Shown here piece by piece: positions 26,503 through 35,021 of a stretch of 64,000 nucleotides of DNA. Within the stretch, counting starts at the first letter, position 1; each line of letters opens with the position of its first letter. A program made the translations under genes and the position numbers. Source of the DNA: Rhodococcus opacus (GTDB lineage: Bacteria; Actinomycetota; Actinomycetes; Mycobacteriales; Mycobacteriaceae). Location of the stretch: contig NZ_JAAXPA010000020.1 in the NCBI RefSeq assembly GCF_012396235.1, positions 1-64,000 on the forward strand, in the 5' to 3' direction. The notes beneath the pieces are model-generated. The model was not told where the DNA came from, did no database searches, and saw nothing but the letters and a program-made list of their open reading frames with translations.

Positions 26503-27310
26503 CTACGCGAACTTGTTGTACCCGAAAATTTTACGAGATTTCCTTATTCGGATCTCAGACCGCGTTGTGCATGCCCCGGTGGACGGAACGCGTCCGCGGG
26601 CGAGGTGTTTGAGAACGTGGTGGATTGCCCGGACCTGCGGGCGGGGATGTTGGAGAAGCTGCGGGAGTTGATGAATGCCGGCGGTGCCGGATTCTCCTGG
26701 CCACCGGAGGCGTGCCGCCGGGTGTTGCGGCACGTCGGACGGAGGTCGGGTGGGGGAGAGGATGGCGCTGTGGTCGGCAATGATGCGGGCGACGAGGTCG
26801 CGGCCGGGGCCGTGGTCGAGCGGCAGGGGCGTGGTGGTGGGGTCGATTGCCAGGTCGACGTGGGGTGTGATCGCGGGGTCGGTGGTGAGGATCCAGGCGA
26901 GGGTGTCTTCGTTGTGCCGGGGCCGGTAGGCGAGTCCGTCGATGTCGTTGTCGGCGGCGCGGATGGTGTGGGCCCACCGTCTTGTCGTGACGTAGTGCCG
27001 GGCTTCACATTTGGTGAGCCAGAGGTCTTGTCCGACCGACGCCAGGTGCGGCCCGTGGAGTGCGGCCGTGGTGAGGGTGCGGGGGACGGTGAGGGCGGTC
27101 AGGGTGCGGCCGGTCACGGTGGAGGCGGGCACGATCCGGGCGATCGAAGGGTCGAGTGGCAGGTCCCGGCAAATGGTTTCGGCGATCGCACCGTCGGGGC
27201 TGTCGGCGAGGTAGAGGTAGGCGTGGCTGCCGTCGAGGGAGTCGAATCGGCCGCCGGCGAGTTCGTCGGGTTGGGCGGTCGGGTTCAGGGCGTGTGGGGC
27301 GCGGTGGCCA
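26503..27310 (-). pseudogene. Second RES domain protein, 5' end lost
   Basis: One complement frame reads AGGRFDSLDGSHAYLYLADS, ETICRDLPLD and GQDLWLTKCEARHYVTTRRW, then DNDIDGLAYRPRHNEDTLAW, a RES fold. The G-G-R-F-D motif marks the usual N-terminal quarter. No start codon exists upstream of it in frame, and the C-terminus runs into unrelated arginine-rich sequence. It faces the decayed HTH gene rather than following it, so the two were not necessarily partners. Likely dead. Confidence 0.6.
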
Positions 27311-27421
27311 AGCGGTGCGCGCCGCGCAATCAGGGCGGCTTCGCCGGTTGTTTTCGCCCCTGCTGCTCGGAGCCTTCGCGTAGTCGCGGTGGGAGTCGAC
27401 CAGACGGCCCTTTCCCGGGGG

Positions 27422-27539
27422 CGGCCAGTATGGCGTACTGAATATCAACGACGACGGGATCAACGTCACGGTGACGATGACGGGAAAGCGCTGGGACGGT
27501 GAGCAGATCATCCGTTACGAATACACAGTGCCGGGCTGA
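27422..27539 (+). pseudogene. Possible phosphatase/phosphodiesterase C-terminal scrap
   Basis: The frame GGQYGVLNINDDGINVTVTM, then GKRWDGEQIIRYEYTVPG with a TGA at 27537-27539, resembles the closing beta-strands of PhoD-like phosphatases (G-x-Y-G-V-L-D/N). No catalytic part precedes it; an opposite-strand gene occupies that space. The family call is weak. Confidence 0.3.
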
Positions 27540-27877
27540 CAGTGCACACCTCCGTTGCCGACGTCGGCACGACGCGCCTCACCCAGGGCCTCCCGAAGGG
27601 CATCCTCCGACGTCGCCGAGCCCGTCCGACCGCAGTGCCTGCACAAATCGAACGCGGATTCTGCGTTCACGCTCCCGCTGCGCACCTCGTGCCCGCCGCG
27701 AATTGGACGTGCGTCGATTCGCTGGTGAGCACCGATTCGTCGAACACGTCCAGCGGCAGGGTGATCACGCACCCGCTAACACGTGCAAGCCGCTACGCCG
27801 CCGCAAACAGAGCGTCGGCAGGTACCTCGACCACAAGCAGCCCGAGAGGGATGTCCGAACGGCCATTGCCACACGCC
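27540..27877. other. Intergenic stretch, nothing assigned
   Basis: About 340 bases with no frame holding a known domain. A complement stretch near 27600-27660 (FDLCRHCGRTGSATSEDALR) looks protein-like with paired cysteines but is not recognised. Confidence 0.35.
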
Positions 27878-28730
27878 TCAATGCCGCCCCGGCAAGTCGA
27901 CTTCGCTGGCCGCCTTGTCGTCACGGAGGCCTTTCCAGCTCGGGTGACGCAGCCCCCCGCTGGTGTGTTCGCGGTACTCGACATCGCCGACCAACCGTGG
28001 TTCGACCCAGCGCGCACCCTTCGTGTGTCCCGCGCAGGTGGCGGTGAATCGAGGGGAGTCGTGGGTCGTTCTATCGCCGCGAGCTGCCCTCGTAGTGATT
28101 TCCGTGTCGCGGTGGTGAATCCGGTGCCGACATGTCCGATGTAGACCAGTCGGTGGTTGTCGTCGTATGCGGCGAGGAGGAGTGATCCGATGCCGTCGCG
28201 GGCGGCTCCGGTGCCATCGACCCAGCCGACGATGATCCCTTCGGTGTTGGCGCGTAGTGGTTGTTTGATCCAGGCGGGGGAGCGGCGACCGGGTTGATAC
28301 GTCGAGTGGACGCGTTGTGCGACTGCTCCCTCGAGGTGATGTCTACGGGCGAGATCGAGCATCTGCTCGCCGTCGACGTCGGTCCGGTACGGCGGCACCT
28401 GCAGGCGGGGCCCGGACAGCGCGAGGTCGTCGAGTTCGGTCCGTCGCCGCAGGTAGGGCAGCCCGGTCGTGGACTTGCCATCGAGGGCCAGGACGTCGAA
28501 TACGTAGCACGTGACGGGCGCCTCGTTGCGGAGCTGTGTGGTGGGGGACAGCACGGAAAGGTGGCAGTGATGTCATTTCCGTTGCGGCTGAACATCCGGG
28601 CTACACCGTTGTCGACGGTGGTGATGGCGCGTTGACCATCCCACTTCATCTCGAACGCCCACCCCGCACCGCGGGGAAGTTGGCCGAGTGTGGCCGGCAT
28701 CGGAGACGGGACCGTCGACGAGGAAGGCAT
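27878..28730 (-). pseudogene. ATP-dependent DNA ligase (LigD ligase-type), frameshifted
   Basis: Three complement frames rebuild a ligase of the LigD class. The first holds LPRGAGWAFEMKWDGQRAIT, with motif I lysine in K-W-D-G, and SRNGNDITATFP. The second holds VTCYVFDVLALDGKSTTGLP, then LEGAVAQRVHSTYQPGRR and GSLLLAAYDDNHRLVYIGHV. The third holds WVEPRLVGDVEYREHTSGG, then LRHPSWKGLRDDKAASE, to the TGA at 27878. At least two indels (near 28560 and 28040) separate them. The enzyme would have joined double-strand breaks with Ku; no ku gene is in the window. Confidence 0.75.
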
Positions 28731-29036
28731 CCACCGAGTGTGCGCGAAATGCTCGGGCCGTGGGCGGGAACGTAGCGGCTGACGATGCTGGGCCCAGATC
28801 AACGAAGGCAGCGGACTCACCGAGCCGTGTCCGCGCACTGCGACCGCGAGGAGCGAACTCAGCGGGCAGGACGGCGAAGGTGACGGAGGTAGTCCGCGTG
28901 CGCGAACGCGCTGTCAGCGGGTCGGACGAGAGTATCGCGCTGGTGCCGGAGAACATCACCGTCACCATCGTCCCACGCTCGATTGGGGGCCTGGTAGACA
29001 GGCGACGCAGCCGCACGAGACCCCTAGACTGGGTAT
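28731..29036 (+). other. Gap upstream of the lipid operon
   Basis: About 300 bases without a gene. It ends in a -10-like TAGACT at 29025-29030 with no ribosome site before the ATG at 29037. Confidence 0.4.
29025..29030 (+). promoter_or_regulatory. -10 box of an apparently leaderless promoter
   Basis: TAGACT fits the actinobacterial -10 form TANNNT. Transcription would begin about seven bases later, at or next to the A of the ATG at 29037. No Shine-Dalgarno sequence lies in between. Confidence 0.5.
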
Positions 29037-30875
29037 ATGGCTGCGCTGAGCCCCGCGGACGAAGTCGTCGATCAAGCGAAGATCGACCATCGAGCCCCGT
29101 CGGTTGCCCGCCTTTTCCTCGATCGTGTCGGCACCACCCCGCAGGCGGAGGCCTTCCGGTTCCTGTCCGGTGGCGGCTGGACGAGTGTCACCTGGGGGCA
29201 GGTGGGTGAGCGGGTCCGTTTACTCGCCGCCGGGTTGATCGCGCTTGGTGTCGAATCGGAAGACCCGGTCGCGGTGGCGGTGTCGACGCGATACGAATGG
29301 GTGCTCGTCGACTTCGCCGTGATGTGCGCCGGGGCTGCGACGACCACGGTCTACCCCACCACGAAGGCCCCCGACGTCGCTTTCATCGTGTCGAACTCGG
29401 GCAGCCGCGTCGTGTTCGCCGAGGACCAGACCCAGGTCGACAAGCTCCGACAGCATCGCGCCGAGTTGCCCGGCGTCCGCACGGTGGTGATCATCGACGG
29501 CGAGGGCGACGGCGACTGGGTGCTGACGCTTGCCGACGTCGAGGAGCGCGGCCGGCGGCTTGTCGCACAATCCCCCGACGTCGTGACCGAGCGCGCGTAT
29601 GCGATCCGTCCCGAACACGTGGCGAGCATCATCTACACGTCCGGCACCACGGGTAAGCCGAAAGGTGTGATCCTGCCCCATTCGGCATGGACGTATACCG
29701 CGGCCGCCGTCGATGCTCTTCACATCCTCGGTCCGGACGACCTGAATTATCTGTGGCTGCCCCTGGCCCACGCCTTCGGCAAGGTGATGCTGGCACTGCC
29801 GCTGCAGATCGGCTTCCCCACCGCCATCGACGGCAGGGTCGACAAGATCGTCGAGAACATCGCCGTGGTGCATCCCACCTTCATGGGTGCGGCTCCGCGC
29901 ATCTTCGAGAAAGCCCGCGCGCGGATCGAGGGCATGGTGTCCGAGGAGGGCGGGCTGAAGAAGAGGGTCTTCGACTGGGCGATGGATGTCGGGCTGAGGG
30001 TATCGAAGGCGAAACAAGCAGGCGAGGAACCGTCGCGGCTGGATTCGCTGCGCTACAAGGTCGCCGACCGGCTGGTGTTCTCCACCATCCGGGAGCGGTT
30101 CGGCGGTCGGCTGCGCTTCTTCGTCTCGGCGGCGGCAGCGCTGGATCGGGAGGTCGCGCAGTGGTTCGATGCCGTCGGCATCATCGTGCTCGAGGGTTAC
30201 GGTCTCACCGAAACCGCGGCAGCGTCCAGTATCAACCGTCCGGAGGCCTATCGATTCGGAACCGTCGGCTGGCCTTTCCCCGGCACCGAGGTCAAGATCG
30301 CGGACGACGGCGAGATCCTGCTGAAAGGCCCCGGCGTGATGACCGGCTACCACGACCGCCCCGACGCCACCGCGGAGGCGCTCGAGCCGGACGGCTGGTT
30401 CCACACCGGCGACATCGGCGAGATCGACGCCGACGGCTATCTGCGCATCACCGACCGCAAGAAGGACATGTTCAAGACGTCGCAGGGCAAGTACGTCGCG
30501 CCGTCCGCGATCGCGGCGACGTTCAAGGGCATCTGCCCGTACGTCGGGGAGATCATCGTGCACGGCGAGAGCCGGCCCTACTGCGTCGCGCTGATCAGCC
30601 TCGATGCCGAGGCCGTCACCGAATGGGCAGGCAAGAACGGGCTGGGCGGCAAGTCGTTCACCGAGATCGCACGGCACGACAAAACGCACGAACTGATCGG
30701 CGGCTACATCGACGAACTCAACCGGCGACTGAACCGCTGGGAGCAGATCAAGAGATTCGGCGTCATCGACCGAGAGCTGTCCATCGACGCCGGCGACTTG
30801 ACACCGAGCATGAAGCTGCGCCGCACGATTGTCGTCGACAGCTTCGCCGACAGCATCGACACGCTCTACGTCTGA
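29037..30875 (+). CDS. Long-chain fatty-acid-CoA ligase (FadD15-like)
   Basis: 612 residues, the length of FadD15-type ligases. YTSGTTGKPKG at about 199-209 is the AMP-binding P-loop, EGYGLTETAA the acyl/adenylate motif, and GWFHTGDIGEIDADGYLRIT with DRKKDMFKTSQGKYVAP the hinge and C-terminal catalytic lysine region. It activates fatty acids as acyl-AMP and then acyl-CoA, feeding the lipase/WS-DGAT genes behind it. Lack of a ribosome site and a -10 box seven bases from the ATG suggest leaderless translation. First gene of a three-gene operon. Confidence 0.93.
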   Translation: MAALSPADEVVDQAKIDHRAPSVARLFLDRVGTTPQAEAFRFLSGGGWTSVTWGQVGERVRLLAAGLIALGVESEDPVAVAVSTRYEWVLVDFAVMCAGAATTTVYPTTKAPDVAFIVSNSGSRVVFAEDQTQVDKLRQHRAELPGVRTVVIIDGEGDGDWVLTLADVEERGRRLVAQSPDVVTERAYAIRPEHVASIIYTSGTTGKPKGVILPHSAWTYTAAAVDALHILGPDDLNYLWLPLAHAFGKVMLALPLQIGFPTAIDGRVDKIVENIAVVHPTFMGAAPRIFEKARARIEGMVSEEGGLKKRVFDWAMDVGLRVSKAKQAGEEPSRLDSLRYKVADRLVFSTIRERFGGRLRFFVSAAAALDREVAQWFDAVGIIVLEGYGLTETAAASSINRPEAYRFGTVGWPFPGTEVKIADDGEILLKGPGVMTGYHDRPDATAEALEPDGWFHTGDIGEIDADGYLRITDRKKDMFKTSQGKYVAPSAIAATFKGICPYVGEIIVHGESRPYCVALISLDAEAVTEWAGKNGLGGKSFTEIARHDKTHELIGGYIDELNRRLNRWEQIKRFGVIDRELSIDAGDLTPSMKLRRTIVVDSFADSIDTLYV

Positions 30876-30949
30876 CCGATCCCGTCGTGCCGCGCGTTTC
30901 GCGACGATAGCGTGATTCTAGGGACCGACGACTCTGGCCTGGAACAGCC

Positions 30950-32071
30950 GTGAACGCACACAGTGAGTACATGCTCAGCGCTGTGCTCGATGTCTTCCGG
31001 CTCCGGCAGTACTTCAATGTCATCACCCGCACGCGCGAGTTGCTGGAGGGGGTACGCGAAGATGCCGGGTTCCTCGCCGATGCCGGTCGGGCGGTGCTCC
31101 CACTGCCCGACGCGACACGCGGACAGCACTTCCGGCCCTTTCCGCCGTTCTCGCCGTACCCCACCACGGTGGCGAAGGGTCAACGGGTGGCGCTGGTCGC
31201 GACAGGAGGAAGTGGTGCGCTCGCGTCCGTGGTGGGGGTGGCGCGGGCCTTCGAGGAGGGCGGCGTCCGTCCCGCCGTCATCTCGCTGTGCTCTGGGTCG
31301 GCGATGTTCGGTTTCCCGGTCGCCGCCGGATTCTCCGCCGAGGAAGTCGCCGCGTTCGTCCTCGGACTGCGGCCCGACGACTATCTCGATGTCGGCTGGC
31401 GCGAGCTGCTCAGCGTGGCACCGACAGCCGGCAGGGGATTCGCCGGCATCCTGCGGGGTGAGGCGATCGAGAACGTCTATCGGAGTCTCCTCGGTGACAT
31501 GACGCTCGGCGAGATGCCCATTCCGGCGTATGCGCCGATCTGGAACGTCGAGCAGAATCGTCTCGTGTATCTCGGGTCTGGTACCTATCCCGATCTACCG
31601 GTGGCGCGCGCCGTGCGCATGGCCGTCGCGTTGCCGCTGTTCATTCAGCCGGTCGAGTTCGGGGGCTTCCACTGGTGCGACGGTGGGATCGTCGATATCT
31701 TCCCGGTCCATCCCGTTCTCGACATCGAGGAACCCTGCGACCTCACCCTGGCAGTCAACGGCTTCTACCCGCCCGGGTTCGAGGGCGAAGACGCCACCGG
31801 GTGGGAGGATCGGCGGGCGAGCATCCTGTACGTCGCGAGCCAGGTGCGCACATGCCAGCAGATCGAGCTGGCACGGGAAAACCTGTCCCGGCTTCGGTCG
31901 GCCTCTACGGTGACGATGATCGAGCCCGTTCCCTACGAGACCGTGCGTGGCGTCGGCTTCTACCGACAGTTTCTGAGCACCCGGAACTGGGCCCAGTTCA
32001 TGCTGGCGGGCTACCGTGATGGCCGGCAGGCACTGGCAACGCCCCGGAACACTGTCGGCGCGGAGACGTAA
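30950..32071 (+). CDS. Patatin-like phospholipase/acyl hydrolase
   Basis: 373 residues from GTG 30950 (weak GGAAC upstream; ATG 30971 is an alternative). RVALVATGGSGALASVVGVA forms the oxyanion glycine loop, and AVISLCSGSAMFGFPVAAGF carries the nucleophile region. FHWCDGGIVDIFPVHP contains the D-G-G catalytic Asp block. The nucleophile elbow reads C-S-G-S rather than the textbook G-x-S-x-G. Members hydrolyse acyl chains from phospho- or neutral lipids. It lies between an acyl-CoA ligase and a WS/DGAT, so a role in acylglycerol turnover is likely. Intact. Confidence 0.85.
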   Translation: MNAHSEYMLSAVLDVFRLRQYFNVITRTRELLEGVREDAGFLADAGRAVLPLPDATRGQHFRPFPPFSPYPTTVAKGQRVALVATGGSGALASVVGVARAFEEGGVRPAVISLCSGSAMFGFPVAAGFSAEEVAAFVLGLRPDDYLDVGWRELLSVAPTAGRGFAGILRGEAIENVYRSLLGDMTLGEMPIPAYAPIWNVEQNRLVYLGSGTYPDLPVARAVRMAVALPLFIQPVEFGGFHWCDGGIVDIFPVHPVLDIEEPCDLTLAVNGFYPPGFEGEDATGWEDRRASILYVASQVRTCQQIELARENLSRLRSASTVTMIEPVPYETVRGVGFYRQFLSTRNWAQFMLAGYRDGRQALATPRNTVGAET

Positions 32072-32093
32072 ACACAGGGGATCTTCGCCGGCA

Positions 32094-33605
32094 ATGAGCG
32101 GACGAACGACTCTAGTGGAGTCCAGTCGTGAATCACTAGCGTCGGGGTTGAAGCACTATCACGCACAGGCGCAAGGGCGGATCTTCATGGCGGGCAATCG
32201 CGAATCGCATATGACCCAGCCGGATTTCTTTTCCTGGAACATGGAACGGGACCCGATCCTGCGGTCCACGATAGTGGCCGTCGTCGTCTTCGACACCACA
32301 CCGGACTGGGACCGTTTCGTCGACATGATCGACCGAGCCACCCGGGTGGTCCCGAATTTCCGGCACAAGCTCGTTCCGGCTTGGTTGGGGTTGGCACCAC
32401 CGCACTGGGTGGTGGATCCGGACTTCGATTTGTCGTGGCATCTGCGCCGCTTGGTGCTTCCCGACCCCGCCGACATCAGGACGGTCCTCGATGTCGCGCG
32501 GCGATCGGGAATGGAGTCGTTCGACCGCGACCGTCCGTTGTGGCAGTTCACGCTGCTGAGCGGCCTCGACGACGGCCGGGCCGCGCTGGTTCTGAAGGTT
32601 CATCATTCGTTGACCGACGGCCTCGGCGGTATCCAGATCGCAGACCAGATAGTTGATTTCGCCCGCGGGGGGACGGATCGAGGCCCGCTGCCGGATGCTC
32701 CCGTGCCGACGGAGACAAGCGCTCTCGCGGACACGGTGGAATGGGAGGTGGCGACGGGTTTCGAGCTGGCGCGGAAGGCCGTCGGTGCCGCCTTGCCATC
32801 GGTGCGCCGCGCGCTCGTCAATCCCATCCGCGCGGTGCAATCCGCCGCCACGACGGCCGCCGCGGTCGTTCGCTTCGCGCGTCCCATCCCGGACACCCTT
32901 TCCCCCGTCATGACCGAACGCAGCCTCAGGCGGAGGTTCGCGGTGATCGACGTTCCGGTCGAACCGTTGCATCAGGCGTCGAAGCGCGCCGACGGTTCAC
33001 TCAATGACGCGTTCATCGCTTCGATCCTGCTCGGGCTGCGGAAATATCACACCCTGCACGGTGCTGACGTCGAATACTTGAGGGCGACCGTGCCGGTCAG
33101 CCTGCGCACCGAAGCCGACCCGTTGGGCGGCAATCGCATCACGCTGGTCCGGCTCGCGCTGCCCGCGAACGTGGCCGACCCAGCCGAACTGATGCATCGG
33201 ATCCACGAGATCGTCGGCGCATCGCGCCACGACCCCGCGGTCCCGCTGTCGGGCGCCATCGCCGGCGCACTCAACCTGCTTCCGTCCAGTTATCTGGCCT
33301 CGGTCTTCAAGCACGTCGACTTCCTCGCATCCGACGTGCCGGGTTCCCCGATCCCGATGTATGTCGCCGGCGCCGAGATCGAGCGGTACTACGCCTTCGG
33401 ACCCACGCTCGGCACCGCCCTCAACGTCACCCTCATGTCCCACACCAACACCTGTTGCGTGGGAATCAACGCCGACACGGCATCGGTCCCGGACCTCAAG
33501 GTCATGACCGACTGCATCGTGGACGGTTTCCATGCGGTTCTCGGCGTGGGCGCAGCGCAACCGCCCGCCGCGACGGTCCTCACGCCGTCGTGGGTCAGTG
33601 TCTGA
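32094..33605 (+). CDS. Wax ester synthase/diacylglycerol acyltransferase (WS/DGAT), first copy
   Basis: About 503 residues from ATG 32094. The active-site motif is VHHSLTDGLGG (HHxxxDG, about 169-175). PVSLRTEADPLGGNRIT and the later NVTLMSHTNTCCVGINAD are the conserved C-terminal blocks. The N-terminus (LKHYHAQAQGRI, HMTQPDFFSWNMERDP) belongs to the subgroup that replaces the usual short S-x-x-D start. It transfers acyl-CoA to diacylglycerol or fatty alcohol to make storage lipid at the membrane. It follows the patatin gene by 22 bases, last gene of the operon. Confidence 0.9.
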   Translation: MSGRTTLVESSRESLASGLKHYHAQAQGRIFMAGNRESHMTQPDFFSWNMERDPILRSTIVAVVVFDTTPDWDRFVDMIDRATRVVPNFRHKLVPAWLGLAPPHWVVDPDFDLSWHLRRLVLPDPADIRTVLDVARRSGMESFDRDRPLWQFTLLSGLDDGRAALVLKVHHSLTDGLGGIQIADQIVDFARGGTDRGPLPDAPVPTETSALADTVEWEVATGFELARKAVGAALPSVRRALVNPIRAVQSAATTAAAVVRFARPIPDTLSPVMTERSLRRRFAVIDVPVEPLHQASKRADGSLNDAFIASILLGLRKYHTLHGADVEYLRATVPVSLRTEADPLGGNRITLVRLALPANVADPAELMHRIHEIVGASRHDPAVPLSGAIAGALNLLPSSYLASVFKHVDFLASDVPGSPIPMYVAGAEIERYYAFGPTLGTALNVTLMSHTNTCCVGINADTASVPDLKVMTDCIVDGFHAVLGVGAAQPPAATVLTPSWVSV

Positions 33606-33644
33606 GATTGTTATCTCGGGCCGTCAGAGCATCGGTGGAGAAGG

Positions 33645-33830
33645 GTGGAGTACGACCTGCGGCGATGTAACCTCGCCAGCCCAGTCGCCGACGTTCGGGG
33701 CCCGGCCGGGCGTACCCGAGCCATCGCCGCCGCGATCCGGACCGGTCTCGCCCGCGGCGACGATCCCGACAACATCGAGGAGCTGATCCGGTGTGCCGAA
33801 GCAGCCGGCCTGCCCCTCACCCTCTGGTAA
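33645..33830 (+). CDS. Small hypothetical protein (61 aa)
   Basis: It starts GTG 33645 with GGAGAAGGG close by, beginning MEYDLRRCNLASPVADVRG. A helical segment follows (AGRTRAIAAAIRTGLARGDD, then NIEELIRCAEAAGLPLTLW). Composition is protein-like, with no family recognised. It is read in the same direction as, and 40 bases behind, the lipid operon. Confidence 0.4.
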   Translation: MEYDLRRCNLASPVADVRGPAGRTRAIAAAIRTGLARGDDPDNIEELIRCAEAAGLPLTLW

Positions 33831-34154
33831 CCGCCCGCAGTGGCAACGACTGCCCAGGCGCGGGCGAATCCCGGTCCGGCCGGGTTCAGCCCAGGTCGAG
33901 TTCGGTTGCGGCGGGCAGGTCTTGGACGACACCCCTGGTCCGTCCCTCGCGCACCCGGCAGACCGCGACTCAGCCGAGTCGATCGATATCTGCAAGCGCC
34001 CACGTCTTGTCAAACAGTAGGTTGTCGAGACACTCTGGGTGTGCCGCAAGACGTCGCCCGCTCTCTATCGGTCGTCTTGCTTTGGGCGTTCGCACGTGAA
34101 GCGCAAGGGCGATTGCTATGGCGTCGAGGCTGGGAGCGCGAGAGGAGGCGACCG
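33831..34154. other. Intergenic stretch, nothing assigned
   Basis: About 320 bases with no convincing gene. It ends in GAGGAGG ahead of the membrane protein. Confidence 0.4.
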
Positions 34155-34538
34155 GTGGAGCTTCTTGTACGACTCTTCCTCGGCGTGCTCCTCGTTGCGC
34201 ACGGCCTGGTCCACCTGATGTGGTTCGCACCCAACGACGATCCGGCGTGGCCGTTCCGACTCGACCGGTCATGGCTGATCTCGGAAACGACCCGGAAACC
34301 GGTCGCGATTGCCCTCGTCTCGCTAACCGTCGCGGGGTTCGCGCTGCTCGCCCTCGCCGTATGGGGAGTACCGGGTTTGGCATCGATCTGGCCAGGGCTG
34401 GCGATCGGGTCCGCCGTCGCGTCACTCATCGCCCTGGTGCTCTTCTGGGATCGTCAGCTCCTGTGGGGCGTTGCGATTGACGTCGCCCTCATCGTCGTGG
34501 CGTTGTGGCGTCCCGGCTGGACGGATCGCCTCGGATAG
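34155..34538 (+). CDS. Small four-helix membrane protein
   Basis: 127 residues from GTG 34155 with GAGGAGG 6 bases upstream. Four hydrophobic segments: LVRLFLGVLLVAHGLVHLMW, AIALVSLTVAGFALLALAV, WPGLAIGSAVASLIALVLF and WGVAIDVALIVVALW. A short periplasmic or cytosolic loop carries APNDDPAWPF. The H-G-x-x-H-L start occurs in small DoxX-like or uncharacterised membrane proteins. No function assigned. It appears monocistronic. Confidence 0.75.
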   Translation: MELLVRLFLGVLLVAHGLVHLMWFAPNDDPAWPFRLDRSWLISETTRKPVAIALVSLTVAGFALLALAVWGVPGLASIWPGLAIGSAVASLIALVLFWDRQLLWGVAIDVALIVVALWRPGWTDRLG

Positions 34539-35021
34539 GCACGTCCGCGAGGCGTCCGGGCCGCGAGGATGCGTAACTCCGCCACTCCGGCCGGTTCGCC
34601 GATGTCTGGGGGGCCACTCCGGCGCCGCGTCCGTCGGGGAAGCAGTCCGCCGACGCCGCGGTGCATCCGGCAGCGGTTGTCAGCGCGCCCAGGACTCGTC
34701 GGGCAGGGACAGGATGCGCAGGGCGAGGCCGGTCAACACGATGGCGAGCAAGGCTCCTCCCCGTGGACGATCCAGCCCTCCGATGGTTACCTCGTCCTCG
34801 ACATCGAGCACGTTACCGGACGACGCTGACCCTGCCCCGGCTGGCAGGCGACCAACGATAAGACGACGCCCAAGTCATGGGCGTCGTCGGATAGCTGGCT
34901 GCAATGGTCCTCTCAGGTCGCCCGTTCCGGGATGAAGCTGCACTGCCGTTCGGCCCTAGCCATCGTCGGGGCTGGAGTGCTGTGGTGAGAAGGAGGGCCA
35001 ACCCGATCAAGGAGCCAAATC
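34539..35021. other. Intergenic stretch upstream of the sulfatase
   Basis: About 480 bases without an intact gene. A complement segment near 34675-34810 reads VLDVEDEVTIGGLDRPRGGA and then LLAIVLTGLALRILSLPDES to a stop, which looks like the tail of a lost membrane protein. A perfect hairpin is listed separately. Confidence 0.4.
34862..34888. terminator. Perfect 10-bp hairpin
   Basis: GACGACGCCC (34862-34871) and GGGCGTCGTC (34879-34888) with loop AAGTCAT. It lies in the gap before the sulfatase gene. On the complement it is followed by CTTATCG. It may insulate the sulfatase from upstream transcription. Confidence 0.5.

Noticed and set aside
26482..27441. Long open + frame of about 319 codons
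   Set aside because: It is glycine/valine-rich and lies opposite the RES fragment, whose complement frame carries real motifs. The + frame is a shadow produced by GC-rich codons.
29220..30689. 489-codon complement frame opposite the acyl-CoA ligase
   Set aside because: Composition is typical of an antisense shadow and it contains no motif; the + strand gene is unambiguous.
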